This document shows, piece after piece, positions 29,430 through 38,105 of a stretch of 64,000 bases of DNA. The stretch lies in contig NZ_JAFFPS010000006.1 of NCBI RefSeq assembly GCF_016919165.1, positions 1 to 64,000 of the forward strand. Reading direction: 5' to 3'. How positions within the stretch are numbered: position 1 is the stretch's first letter; every line of letters begins with the position of its first letter. This DNA is from Leptospira chreensis (lineage in GTDB: Bacteria; Spirochaetota; Leptospiria; Leptospirales; Leptospiraceae). The notes below the pieces were generated by a model. That model searched no databases, was not told the origin of the DNA, and worked only from the letters and a program-made list of their open reading frames with translations. A program made the position numbers and the translations under genes.

Positions 29430-31391
29430 ATGCGGACACTCCTAACAGTCATTTTGTCGGGCTTAGTTTTGTCCTGTTCTCGATTGGAAATTCAAAAGTC
29501 CATCACCGATGACAGTTTTGTTCCGCAAAAAATAGATTATGCGATTGCTACCAACCCTGATATTGATTTACAAAAACTTCGATGGACTCCTATCTTTAAA
29601 AACAATTTAAGTTTAGGTTTCCAATCAGATCATATTTACCTTAGGATCAAAGCCACAAACCCAACCTCCGCAAACAAACTGATTTTAGATTTAGGAAATC
29701 CACATCTAGACCTGGTTCGTGTGTTCGAAGAGGGAAATCCAGAACCTATCAAAGAAGGTGGCGACTTTATTGCTCATTCTCATTGGGATGCATTTTCCAA
29801 ATCCATTGCATTTGAACTAGATTGGAAAGAGAATGAAACCAAAACACTAATTCTAGAAACCAAATCATCATCAAATATCAGTTATTTGATTCGTTTTTAT
29901 TCTAAAGAAACATTTTATTTAAAAGAAAATTTAGAAAATACAATCCTTGGCTTTTTTTACGGCACCATTTTTATTATGGTGATTTATAACTTATTCATTT
30001 ATTTTATCTTAAAAGAAAAAGCCTACATCACCTATTCCATATCTATTTTTTTCAATTTAACCTTACAGATGTATTTAAATGGAATTTTAAATCAGGTGGT
30101 TACTTTAGATCATCCGGAAATTCACAATCGAATTGGAAGTATCATTGTTACTTGTTCGGCACTTTCGGGTTGGACCTTTGCCCAACAAACTTTGAATCTG
30201 CGAGAATTGAATCCTTGGTCAAATAGACTCATCCAATCTCTCAAGGTATTGGTTTTATTTTATATTTTAATTCCTTATGCCTATTTACCCATTTCCATTG
30301 CGGTTCGGTTGGGAAATCTCATCGCACAATTGTTTGTTGTTTCCGTATTAGTTGTAGCCTTAGTCAACTATAGCACAGGAAACAAACAAGCCAGGTTGTT
30401 TCTCATTGGTTGGATTACATTACTCTTTGGAATCTTAATGTATACTTTAATGCAAAACGGGGTTCTACCGGTGAATGCATTTACAATTTATGGAAACCAA
30501 ATCGGATCTACATTGGAAGCTGGAATTTTATCTTTAGCTCTTGCAAACAAAATCAATGAGCTCAAAGAAGAAAAAGCTAACACACAAGCAGAAGCACTCG
30601 TGACTCTCGAAGAAAAAGTACGAGAACGTACAAAAACTTTAGATGAATCATTGAATCTAATTAAAAAAGATTTGAACGTTGCCAAAAAAATCCAAAAGAC
30701 TTTGTTTTCGGATATCAAAACCAGTGATCCCAGAATCCATTTCCATTCCTACTACCAATCCATGTCAGAAGTAGGTGGAGATTTTTATGACCTAACACAA
30801 GTAAAACCAGACTATTATCGAATTTTTGTCGCTGATGCCACTGGACATGGAATCCAAGCCGCCCTCATCACCATGGCAATCAAAGCCGAATACGAATCTC
30901 TAAAAATGATTTATGATCATCCCGATGATTTGGTATTTCATATGAACCAAATCTTTATCAACAAATACAGCAATATCCAAACTATATTTACTTGTTCGGT
31001 CTGCGATATTGATCTAAAAAATAAAATCCTTTTTTATGCCTCTGCAGGACATCCCGACCAAATCCATCAGAGAATTCATGACATCAAACTCCTCCCCAGA
31101 ACTGGTAAAATCATTGGGCTTATGGATCATACCCAATATAGAATCATTGAACACCAAATTGAAGAAGGAGATCGTATCTTTCTATTTACCGATGGAATTT
31201 TTGAACAGTTCAATGAAGAAAAAGAACTCTTTGGTGAAGATCGGTTGTACGAAATTTTAAAAGAGAACCTAAAGATGAGTTTGGATCATACAATGGCAAA
31301 AGTACTCAGCGAACTAGCTTTGTTTACTGAAGGAGATGTAAAACAAGACGACATTACATTTATCGGTTGCGAAATTCAAAGTCTAAGTTGA
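29430..31391 (+). CDS. 7TM-DISM receptor with SpoIIE-type PP2C phosphatase domain
   Basis: A 653-residue membrane signalling protein. The N-terminus is a lipoprotein-like signal with Cys16 (LSGLVLSC). A periplasmic 7TMR-DISM extracellular domain (about 25-165; IYLRIKATNPTSANKLILDL) is followed by seven membrane segments (about 170-370), a coiled coil (ALVTLEEKVRERTKTLDESL), and a SpoIIE phosphatase domain with AKKIQKTLFSDI, GGDFYDL, VADATGHGIQAAL and KQDDITFIG. Such receptors convert an external, probably carbohydrate-like, signal to dephosphorylation of a STAS-type protein. No partner gene is nearby. It is the second SpoIIE phosphatase of the window and unrelated outside the catalytic domain. 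Confidence 0.9.
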   Translation: MRTLLTVILSGLVLSCSRLEIQKSITDDSFVPQKIDYAIATNPDIDLQKLRWTPIFKNNLSLGFQSDHIYLRIKATNPTSANKLILDLGNPHLDLVRVFEEGNPEPIKEGGDFIAHSHWDAFSKSIAFELDWKENETKTLILETKSSSNISYLIRFYSKETFYLKENLENTILGFFYGTIFIMVIYNLFIYFILKEKAYITYSISIFFNLTLQMYLNGILNQVVTLDHPEIHNRIGSIIVTCSALSGWTFAQQTLNLRELNPWSNRLIQSLKVLVLFYILIPYAYLPISIAVRLGNLIAQLFVVSVLVVALVNYSTGNKQARLFLIGWITLLFGILMYTLMQNGVLPVNAFTIYGNQIGSTLEAGILSLALANKINELKEEKANTQAEALVTLEEKVRERTKTLDESLNLIKKDLNVAKKIQKTLFSDIKTSDPRIHFHSYYQSMSEVGGDFYDLTQVKPDYYRIFVADATGHGIQAALITMAIKAEYESLKMIYDHPDDLVFHMNQIFINKYSNIQTIFTCSVCDIDLKNKILFYASAGHPDQIHQRIHDIKLLPRTGKIIGLMDHTQYRIIEHQIEEGDRIFLFTDGIFEQFNEEKELFGEDRLYEILKENLKMSLDHTMAKVLSELALFTEGDVKQDDITFIGCEIQSLS

Positions 31392-31402
31392 TTTTGATAT
31401 CC

Positions 31403-31975
31403 ATGTCCTATTCAGAAATTCCTGTTTTTACAAAACCATTCATCCACCCATCCGCTACTGCTTTTGGTATGGTAGAGTATGGAACTTCGGTTTCGCTTTG
31501 GCCAGGGGCAGTCGTTCGTGCTGATATGAACACGATCAAATTAGGAAATTACGTCAATATCCAAGACAACTCCACTCTCCATACAGATTCTTCAAGTCCT
31601 ATATCAATCGGTGAATGGACGTTAGTTGGTCATAATGTAATGATTCATGGATGTAAAATTGGACGAGGTGTTCTTGTTGGCATTGGTTCCATTGTTCTTG
31701 ATAAAGCAGAAATTGGGGATGGTTCTCAAATTGCTGCAGGATGTATGATTCGAGGTGGGAAAAAAATTCCGCCTCGGTCTCTTGTAGTTCCTGATGGATC
31801 CGATATTAAAATTTTTCCTGGAAAAGCTAAACCAGAATTAACAGTGGCGGGATGTATTGAATACGCTCACCTATCCGTTCGTTTTGAAAAAAATCTTTTT
31901 GTTCCCTTCCAAAAAGAAGAAGAAATCCATTTTGTAAACCAAGCAAAAGAAATCATTTCAAAGTTAGGCATCTAA
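31403..31975 (+). CDS. Gamma-carbonic-anhydrase-like hexapeptide-repeat protein
   Basis: A 190-residue left-handed beta-helix protein. I start at ATG 31403; a longer frame begins inside the previous gene. Hexapeptide repeats run from ATAFGMVEYG to IAAGCMIRGG. The metal-site histidines of the gamma-class fold are in HTDSSSP, LVGHNVMIHGCKIG (two His). GNYVNIQDNSTLH and SLWPGAVVRADM are close to the YrdA/CaiE/PaaY family. Family members bind zinc or iron, but carbonic anhydrase activity is often unproven. It follows the phosphatase by 11 bases and so may be in one transcript. Confidence 0.87.
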   Translation: MSYSEIPVFTKPFIHPSATAFGMVEYGTSVSLWPGAVVRADMNTIKLGNYVNIQDNSTLHTDSSSPISIGEWTLVGHNVMIHGCKIGRGVLVGIGSIVLDKAEIGDGSQIAAGCMIRGGKKIPPRSLVVPDGSDIKIFPGKAKPELTVAGCIEYAHLSVRFEKNLFVPFQKEEEIHFVNQAKEIISKLGI

Positions 31976-32020
31976 GGAAACCAAAGACATTTTCTTTTTT
32001 GTCTAACAAATACATCTCTC

Positions 32021-33244
32021 ATGAAAAAAATTATAGATAAACTCCAAATTTTAGGAATTTTTTCCATCACCCAAACTGTATTTCAAATTGGAACCGTGAT
32101 GATCATGGCAGTTTCTGCACTCGCAGGCCAAAACATTGCACCCTCTCCCGAATCAGCATCCCTACCCATTTCCTTTGTCATTTTAGGAACCCTCCTTGGC
32201 CTTGTTCCTGCATCCAGAATTATGAAATGGAAAGGAAGTAAGTTTGGTTTACTCACAGGAACAGTGATTGGAATTTTCGGAGCTTGTCTTGCTTCGTATG
32301 CAATGTATGAGAGAAATTTTATCCTCTTCTCTGTCGCACATATATTATATGGATTCCATCAATCATTTGTGCAATACCTACGATTTGTCGCTATGGAATC
32401 GGTTCCGGTTCACGACAGAGCGAGTGCTTTGTCCTGGATTTTAATAGCAGGAATTCCTGCAGCCTTCCTTGGCCCACTGGCAGGTCTTCACGGAATCCAC
32501 CTAATTCCAGATTCTTTGTATTTGGGATGTTATATCATACTCATTTCTAGTTTGTCATTGCAGTTCGTATTCATCAGTTTTCTTCCTACACCGAAAAAAT
32601 CACTAAACGAAAGTCATACGACTGAAACAGAATCCTCTCCCAGAGAATCGATTCGACCGTTTTCTTACCACATCCAAAATTTTGGACTTTGGGTTTCTAT
32701 CATGGCAACCGCTTTTAGTTTTGGGATTATGGCAATGCTTATGTCAGCTTTACCTGTGGCGATGAAAACACATGGCCATGAAATGCATGCATCCACGACT
32801 GTTTTGCAATGGCATATTTTAGGAATGTACATCCCTTCCTTTTTTTCTGGCCAATTGGTGAGAAAGATGACAGCTCCTTACCTCATTCTACTGGGAATTG
32901 TTGTGATCGGACTTGAAAGTTTTGCCGCCCTCCAAGGTACAGAATTTTTACCATTTGCTGTAGCACTAATTCTACTAGGAGTTGGTTGGAATTTTATGTA
33001 TGTGGGTGGGACAAATCTACTTGTGGAACAATACCATCCTTCCGAAAAAAATACAATCCAAGCCGTGAACGATACAATTGTTTATTTAATTGCAATCTTA
33101 TCAACGTATAGCGCAGGTTATTTAGAAAATAAAATTGGTTGGCTTCGTTTGAATTTGGTGAGTATTCCTTTTTTAGTTCTAATGGGCCTACTCATTCTAT
33201 TCTATTTGGAACGCAACCGAAGGAAATTAAAAATTTTAGATTAA
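32021..33244 (+). CDS. Major facilitator superfamily transporter
   Basis: A 407-residue membrane protein with about twelve hydrophobic segments in two halves, separated by a hydrophilic loop (about 190-215, PTPKKSLNESHTTETESSP). Motif-A-like loop PASRIMKWKGSKFGL and the amphipathic HDRASALSWI after segment five fit the MFS plan. The histidine/methionine-rich MKTHGHEMHAST loop after segment seven is unusual and could bind metal. The substrate is unknown. Its stop overlaps the thioesterase stop on the other strand by 4 bases. Confidence 0.82.
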   Translation: MKKIIDKLQILGIFSITQTVFQIGTVMIMAVSALAGQNIAPSPESASLPISFVILGTLLGLVPASRIMKWKGSKFGLLTGTVIGIFGACLASYAMYERNFILFSVAHILYGFHQSFVQYLRFVAMESVPVHDRASALSWILIAGIPAAFLGPLAGLHGIHLIPDSLYLGCYIILISSLSLQFVFISFLPTPKKSLNESHTTETESSPRESIRPFSYHIQNFGLWVSIMATAFSFGIMAMLMSALPVAMKTHGHEMHASTTVLQWHILGMYIPSFFSGQLVRKMTAPYLILLGIVVIGLESFAALQGTEFLPFAVALILLGVGWNFMYVGGTNLLVEQYHPSEKNTIQAVNDTIVYLIAILSTYSAGYLENKIGWLRLNLVSIPFLVLMGLLILFYLERNRRKLKILD

Positions 33245-33750
33245 ATGATCTTTCTTCCGGCTTTGATTTTGGCTGCAAATTCTTTTGCCATTTCAATCCG
33301 AAGTTTTCCTTCGGCGAATCGGCGTTTTTCCAGATCTGTTTCCAATCGTAACGGAGGAACAGGACAAGGTTTTTTATTTTTGTCGAGAGCAACAAATGAA
33401 AGATAGGCGGTAGTCGCTCGCACCATTTCCCCCGTGTAAGGATTTTCCCGATTCACTTGCACTCCGACTTCCATCGAAGTGGTTCCTACATAGTTGACCA
33501 TTGCTTTCAAATTGACATGATCACCAATTTGAATCGGCGTAATGAAATTAATCCGATCAATACTGACCGTCACAGCCTCGCGGCCGGAATGTCTTTGTGC
33601 AGACATAGCCCCAATCGAATCGATCCAACTCATAATGGCACCGCCGAATGCAGTTCCGTAATGGTTGGCATCGTTGGGAAGAACGAGGTGTCTCGTTTCT
33701 ACTGCGGAGTCTTGGGGTGACTTGGGCTGTAAATCATTAGTATTCGTCAC
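33241..33750 (-). CDS. Acyl-CoA thioesterase, hotdog fold (YciA/BFIT-like)
   Basis: A 169-residue enzyme likely to hydrolyse acyl-CoA thioesters. The hotdog-fold signature is clear: HLVLPNDANHYGTAFGGAIMSWID with the catalytic-type Asn/His and Asp, then ISVDRINFITPIQIGDHVNLKAMV-type strands and TTAYLSFVALD. The C-terminal tail of about 30 residues is basic (AAKIKAGRKII). Hexameric YciA-type enzymes act on a broad set of CoA esters; chain-length preference cannot be inferred. It is divergent from the membrane GGDEF-EAL gene. Confidence 0.9.
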   Translation of the reverse strand: MTNTNDLQPKSPQDSAVETRHLVLPNDANHYGTAFGGAIMSWIDSIGAMSAQRHSGREAVTVSIDRINFITPIQIGDHVNLKAMVNYVGTTSMEVGVQVNRENPYTGEMVRATTAYLSFVALDKNKKPCPVPPLRLETDLEKRRFAEGKLRIEMAKEFAAKIKAGRKII

Positions 33751-33839
33751 AATGAGGATAAGTTAGTCTTGACCAATCGCCGAGGAAAGGCTTTTTTAAG
33801 GTTTCTTTAGCAAGTTCAGATCGTCAAATAAGAGCAAAA

Positions 33840-35732
33840 ATGGCAGCAGAGAAACATCACTATGTCTATTGGACGAAATTTAGAAAGGACACAAGTCCGC
33901 TCCTTCGTCGTTTCTTATTGATAGCCTCTGGTTTGTTTGTCACTGCAGCAATTTTACATATCGTACCCTTTTTTACAAACCAAGGAGAGATCGATTATAT
34001 ATTCCTTTTTGTAGATCTAGGAATCTCCGGAGTTTTATATTTAGAATATCTATTAAAAAACAAAGTTCCTTTAATCATACGAGTTTCCAGTTTAATTAGC
34101 ACTGGTGTTTTTATATCTGTATTGTCTTTTGTCAGGAGTGGATTACTCGGGACCGGGGAAATCTCTTTAGCATTTATCATTGTTTCATTTTTTGTTTTTC
34201 TACCACCTACCCTTAGTTTGGTTTCGTCTCTATTGATTTCCATTCTTCCTGCGATATTCGGTGTGATGGTTTATTTCTCATGGATTCAATTTCCAGACAT
34301 CTTAGGACAAAGAAATAATAGCCCACGGGAATGGTATTTTAAATCCGTTAGTCTTGTCATATTTTCCATTCTAAGTGGTTTTTTAATCCAAAGACTAAGA
34401 GCAAAATTAATCAAAAATATTGTTTATCTCAAAGAATCACGAAGTAAAATCCTAAAAACAAAACAACATATCGATAAATTAGCATTTTACGATTCTCTAA
34501 CTCATCTACCCAACAGATATCTATTTGAAAAACTGATTCAAAATAAAATTGATTCGGCCAAACCAGAAACTTTTCTTTTGTTAATCAATATCAAAGGCCT
34601 CAAAGTAATCAATGCTCTGCACGGAATCAGTTTTGGAGACCAAATTCTTACACTTATCGGAAGTGTCTTAAAACTATTCACTGAAGAAAGACCCGATACA
34701 CTCGTTGCCAGTTTGGGGGGCGATGAATTTATTCTTTGGATTGAAAATTCCACAAAAACGAAAATTGAAAATGCTATCGTAAGATTTGATTTGAATAACA
34801 ACCATATATTAACACCGGAACGACTGGGACATCGGTTACAATATCGAGTTTCCGGAGTTCAATTTCCAGAAGATGCAAGCTATTTAGATGAAGGTATACG
34901 TAAACTTTCTATAGCCATGAATGTAGCAAGGGAAGAAACTCTCACAAATCTAGTTTGGTTTCAATCGGGAATGGAATCAAAAATTGAGAAAGAACAAAAG
35001 TTAAAAATATATTTAGAAAAGGCGATCAATGAAAAAAATTTCAAAATTGCTTATCAAGAAAAAGTAGATATTAGCAATAGAAAAACTATTGGGCTTGAGG
35101 CTCTTGCACGTTGGAACGCACCTGAATTTGGCAACGTTCCCCCTGACGAATTCATTCCCATCATCACAAAATCAGAGTTAATTGTTCCATTCGGAAAATG
35201 TATTTTTGAAAAAGTAATTTCGCATATTCCAAGATTACTCGAATCCTATGGAAAACAAATTCAGGTATCGATCAACATCTCACCTATTTTCTTTTTATAT
35301 CCAAACTTTAATGAATACATAATTCATAGTTTGACTGAAAATCAAATTGATCCAAAAAACATAATATTTGAAATCACCGAAGATGTATTTTTAGATGAAA
35401 TCGAAACCATCCAAAAAATTGTATCGGAACTCCGATCCAAGGGAATTTCCGTTTCCTTGGATGATTTTGGAAAAGGTTATTCTTCTCTGCATTATATGCA
35501 AAAAATCCAATTTGATGAATTAAAAATTGATAAGTCATTCTTAGATGATATTGCAAGCTCTGATAGAAATTTTCTACTTCTCGAATCCATTTGCCATTTG
35601 GCTGATTCCTTAGGATTAAAAACCATTGCAGAGGGTATTGAAAACGAAGAACAACTCCTTCGTTTAAGACAAACTTCTTGTCATGTTGTCCAGGGTTATC
35701 TATATTCAAGACCAGAAATTCTATTTGATTAA
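33840..35732 (+). CDS. Membrane GGDEF-EAL protein, probable c-di-GMP phosphodiesterase with degenerate cyclase
   Basis: A 630-residue inner-membrane protein. About six membrane segments (20-185) form the sensor. The GGDEF domain keeps the SLGGDEF signature, but the metal-binding segment usually reading DxDxFKxIND is INIKGLKVINALHG here, so the first aspartates are lost; no RxxD inhibitory site is present. The EAL domain has EALARW, ITEDVF, LDDFGKGYSSLHYM and IAEGIENEEQL, which appear functional. I infer a phosphodiesterase regulated by its membrane sensor, with the GGDEF perhaps binding GTP only. It is transcribed divergently from the thioesterase. Confidence 0.9.
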   Translation: MAAEKHHYVYWTKFRKDTSPLLRRFLLIASGLFVTAAILHIVPFFTNQGEIDYIFLFVDLGISGVLYLEYLLKNKVPLIIRVSSLISTGVFISVLSFVRSGLLGTGEISLAFIIVSFFVFLPPTLSLVSSLLISILPAIFGVMVYFSWIQFPDILGQRNNSPREWYFKSVSLVIFSILSGFLIQRLRAKLIKNIVYLKESRSKILKTKQHIDKLAFYDSLTHLPNRYLFEKLIQNKIDSAKPETFLLLINIKGLKVINALHGISFGDQILTLIGSVLKLFTEERPDTLVASLGGDEFILWIENSTKTKIENAIVRFDLNNNHILTPERLGHRLQYRVSGVQFPEDASYLDEGIRKLSIAMNVAREETLTNLVWFQSGMESKIEKEQKLKIYLEKAINEKNFKIAYQEKVDISNRKTIGLEALARWNAPEFGNVPPDEFIPIITKSELIVPFGKCIFEKVISHIPRLLESYGKQIQVSINISPIFFLYPNFNEYIIHSLTENQIDPKNIIFEITEDVFLDEIETIQKIVSELRSKGISVSLDDFGKGYSSLHYMQKIQFDELKIDKSFLDDIASSDRNFLLLESICHLADSLGLKTIAEGIENEEQLLRLRQTSCHVVQGYLYSRPEILFD

Positions 35733-35815
35733 TGACACCTAAACCCAAACTCTAACTTTATTTTTCCCTCTTTCTTTAGTTGCAGAGAAAAATCGAATCT
35801 CAGAATATATCCTCT

Positions 35816-36742
35816 ATGGGACAAGGTCATAATCATTCTAAACACGACCATCACTCGCACGATCACAACCACCACCATACTTCATCCTCTTCTAAAAATT
35901 TAGCCTGGGCATTTGCGCTTAACTTAAGTTTTTCTATACTAGAACTGGCCGGTGGAATTTTTTCCAATAGTATTGCCATTATCTCCGATGCCTTCCATGA
36001 CTTTGGAGACGCATTGTCCCTCGCTCTTGTTTGGTATCTCCAAAAAATTTCAACAAAACCGAAAGACAATCATTTTGACTATGGATACAAACGATTCTCT
36101 ATATTAGGTGCACTCATCATCTCTGTCATTCTTTCCGTTGGATCCATCTTTATGATCATTGAATCCATCAAAAGGTTCATCACTCCTGAAGAAACTAAGG
36201 CAGAGGTTATGTTTGCCCTCGCCATCATTGGTGTAGTTGTGAATGGAGCTGCTATGCTTCGACTCAACCATGGCAAATCATTATCTGAAAAGGCAGTCTT
36301 CCTTCATTTTCTAGAAGATATACTTGGTTGGATTGCCGTATTAATCGCTAGTATCGTTATGATGTTCTTTAATCTGCCTTGGTTTGATCCATTACTTTCT
36401 ATGGCCATCGCACTCTGGATTCTATGGAATGCTTATGGAAATATCAAACAAGTAATGGGTGTTATGTTGCAAGCGGTTCCGGATTCTATCGATCGCGAAG
36501 ACTTAATTCATCATTGGGAAAAAATTACCGGAGTTCAGTCCGTCCATGATATCAAAATTTGGAGTTTGGATGGAAACCACCATGTAGCATCCCTACATGT
36601 TCTCATCAACAAAACAGTCAAACTAACCGAATTTTCAAAGATCAAAGAAAAAATTCGAAAGGTTGCCTCAGAATTTGAAATCATCCACACTACCATCGAA
36701 CTAGAAACAGACGCTGAGGCGTGCAAACTGCATTCAAACTGA
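35816..36742 (+). CDS. Cation diffusion facilitator (zinc/metal exporter)
   Basis: A 308-residue CDF transporter. The start ATG at 35816 gives MGQGHNHSKHDHH and a histidine-rich N-terminus, common in ZitB/CzcD-type zinc exporters; a TTG-initiated frame 36 bases upstream is possible but adds nothing conserved. Six membrane segments follow, with the metal site ISDAFHDFGDALSLAL in segment two and HFLEDILGWIAVL in segment five. The C-terminal cytoplasmic domain (about 225-308) has the ferredoxin-like ISSWSLDGNHHVASLHV-type metal-sensing fold. Zinc is the most likely substrate. It ends inside a hairpin shared with the convergent gst gene. Confidence 0.9.
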   Translation: MGQGHNHSKHDHHSHDHNHHHTSSSSKNLAWAFALNLSFSILELAGGIFSNSIAIISDAFHDFGDALSLALVWYLQKISTKPKDNHFDYGYKRFSILGALIISVILSVGSIFMIIESIKRFITPEETKAEVMFALAIIGVVVNGAAMLRLNHGKSLSEKAVFLHFLEDILGWIAVLIASIVMMFFNLPWFDPLLSMAIALWILWNAYGNIKQVMGVMLQAVPDSIDREDLIHHWEKITGVQSVHDIKIWSLDGNHHVASLHVLINKTVKLTEFSKIKEKIRKVASEFEIIHTTIELETDAEACKLHSN

Positions 36743-36747
36743 ATGCA
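36729..36747. terminator. Hairpin across convergent stop codons
   Basis: TGCATTC at 36729-36735 pairs with GAATGCA at 36741-36747 around a 5-base loop. It covers both stop codons of the CDF and glutathione S-transferase genes, which overlap by 9 bases. No strong T run follows on either strand, so termination strength is uncertain. Confidence 0.35.
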
Positions 36748-37336
36748 TAGATACAAACCTTTCTAATGATTGGATTCTTTTGATCCAATCTAAAATTTTT
36801 GGATAAGAAGATAAATCAAAACCTCCCTCATCTGCCACATGAGTGTATGCAAATAATGAGATGTCTGCTGTTGTGACTCGATCACCAATCAAATATGGTG
36901 TTTTTTCTAACTGAGTTTCCATCACTTGCAATGCTTGATAACCTCCCACTTGTTTAGATTCGTATTCGGTACGTCTCTCTTGAGGGATGCCTAAATAATG
37001 TTTGATGTACCTTGCAACGGCAATGTAGGGTTCATGACTGTACTGTTCAAAAAATTGCCATTGGAAAACTTTAGCTCTTTCAAATGGATCTTTAGGAATC
37101 AGGTCACTTCCTTCTGCTAGAAAATTTAAGATCGCATTGGACTCAGACAAAATTCTTCCATCGTCCCAAACAAGAACGGGAATTTTTCCATTTGGATTCA
37201 TTTTTAAAAAAGTATCTGTTCTGGTTTCTCCTTTCTTAGTGTCAATGTCTTGCCAGTCATAAGGTATTTGTAAGAAAGAAGTGACAAGGATTAGTTTGTA
37301 ACTATTGCCCGATTGTTTATCACCGTAAATTTTCAT
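36734..37336 (-). CDS. gst: Glutathione S-transferase family protein
   Basis: A 200-residue protein, started at ATG 37336 behind a strong AGGAAGG. The thioredoxin-like N-terminal domain (MKIYGDKQSGNSYKLILV; NPNGKIPVLVWDDGRILSES) has the cis-proline and the ES glutathione-binding pair. The helical C-terminal domain has LIGDRVTTADISLFAYTHVA, the N-capping box of GSTs. Serine 10 or a nearby residue would activate glutathione. It overlaps the end of the hydrolase gene by 17 bases and probably forms an operon with it, suggesting a detoxification pair. Confidence 0.91.
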   Translation of the reverse strand: MKIYGDKQSGNSYKLILVTSFLQIPYDWQDIDTKKGETRTDTFLKMNPNGKIPVLVWDDGRILSESNAILNFLAEGSDLIPKDPFERAKVFQWQFFEQYSHEPYIAVARYIKHYLGIPQERRTEYESKQVGGYQALQVMETQLEKTPYLIGDRVTTADISLFAYTHVADEGGFDLSSYPKILDWIKRIQSLERFVSMHSV

Positions 37337-37976
37337 TTTCCTTCCTATAGAGATCAGGTAAAAAACGTTCGAACTGACCCACCTCTTCAATGTTATGTTT
37401 GATCCAAGCAAATCCATGTTTTTTGTCAAAGAACAAAAACTCAAAGAGTGGCCTTAGTAACTTAAAACTCAATCCTTTCCAACCAACTATCAAACAATTC
37501 TCGTAACGAGTTCCCATTTCCGTTTCTTGAAAACTATATTCCATTCGTGCAATCGGTAAAATACCATATAAATACGGATTATGTATGAAACCTTCCTCAT
37601 CTAATTTTTCAATGGGACTCACAACATTCACCAAATACTTCTTCTCTCTCCCCAAGTATTCCACGATCCGAAGCTCAGCACCAGGCCCCACAGTACCATC
37701 CGGTTTTCTTTTTTCGTAACTGACATGGACATGGTCTTCCGGATGCCAAACATGATATCGATTATAAACGTTTCCTTCATACTCAATGTCCCCTTCTAAA
37801 TGTTGAAACCACCAAACCAACATTTTTGGGTAAATGCCCTTTAGTTTGTCATGCCGAATCCAATATTTGATTCGCCCGTCACGAAGAACCTCTCTTCCCG
37901 ATTCGGCGGAACTCACTGGTTTTCGATTCCAATGGATTTGTAACTTAGGAAGTAACCCCAATTTGACCTTTTTCAT
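37320..37976 (-). CDS. PhlG/DAPG-hydrolase-like protein
   Basis: A 218-residue protein, started at ATG 37976 behind GGGAGAG. The segments GIYPKMLVWWFQHLEG, YHVWHPEDHVHVSYE and IKHNIEEVGQFERFLPDLY follow the pattern of the DAPG hydrolase (PhlG) family, zinc enzymes that cut carbon-carbon bonds in acylated phloroglucinols. Likely metal ligands are His78/His82 and the His194-x3-Glu198 pair, whose spacing matches the family as I recall it. The natural substrate here is unknown. It is divergent from a TetR gene and followed by an overlapping GST gene, a set-up typical of inducible detoxification. Confidence 0.65.
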   Translation of the reverse strand: MKKVKLGLLPKLQIHWNRKPVSSAESGREVLRDGRIKYWIRHDKLKGIYPKMLVWWFQHLEGDIEYEGNVYNRYHVWHPEDHVHVSYEKRKPDGTVGPGAELRIVEYLGREKKYLVNVVSPIEKLDEEGFIHNPYLYGILPIARMEYSFQETEMGTRYENCLIVGWKGLSFKLLRPLFEFLFFDKKHGFAWIKHNIEEVGQFERFLPDLYRKENENLR

Positions 37977-37990
37977 TCTAACTCTCCCTG

Positions 37991-38008
37991 GTATAGTATA
38001 CGCTATAC
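37991..38008. promoter_or_regulatory. Inverted repeat between hydrolase-gst and TetR genes
   Basis: GTATAG at 37991-37996 and CTATAC at 38003-38008 form an inverted repeat with a 6-base spacer, 15 bases upstream of the hydrolase ATG. A second, 10-base palindrome AGTAATTACT is at 38028-38037. Position in the divergent promoter region suggests a TetR-type operator. Confidence 0.5.
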
Positions 38009-38065
38009 TTAAACATTTCCCATGTAAAGTAATTACTATACAAAAAATCAATCGAAAAATCTGAC

Positions 38066-38080
38066 AGGAGGTAAAAAATG
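38066..38080 (+). promoter_or_regulatory. Strong Shine-Dalgarno sequence leading an ORF out of frame with the TetR gene
   Basis: AGGAGG (38066-38071) stands 6 bases before an ATG at 38078. That ATG opens a 68-codon frame ending at 38284, one base out of register with the TetR gene, whose own ATG (38106) has only a poor ribosome site. It may indicate a leader ORF, translational coupling or a frameshift. Confidence 0.55.
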
Positions 38081-38105
38081 TATCCAAACGGACTAAAGTG
38101 GCTCG

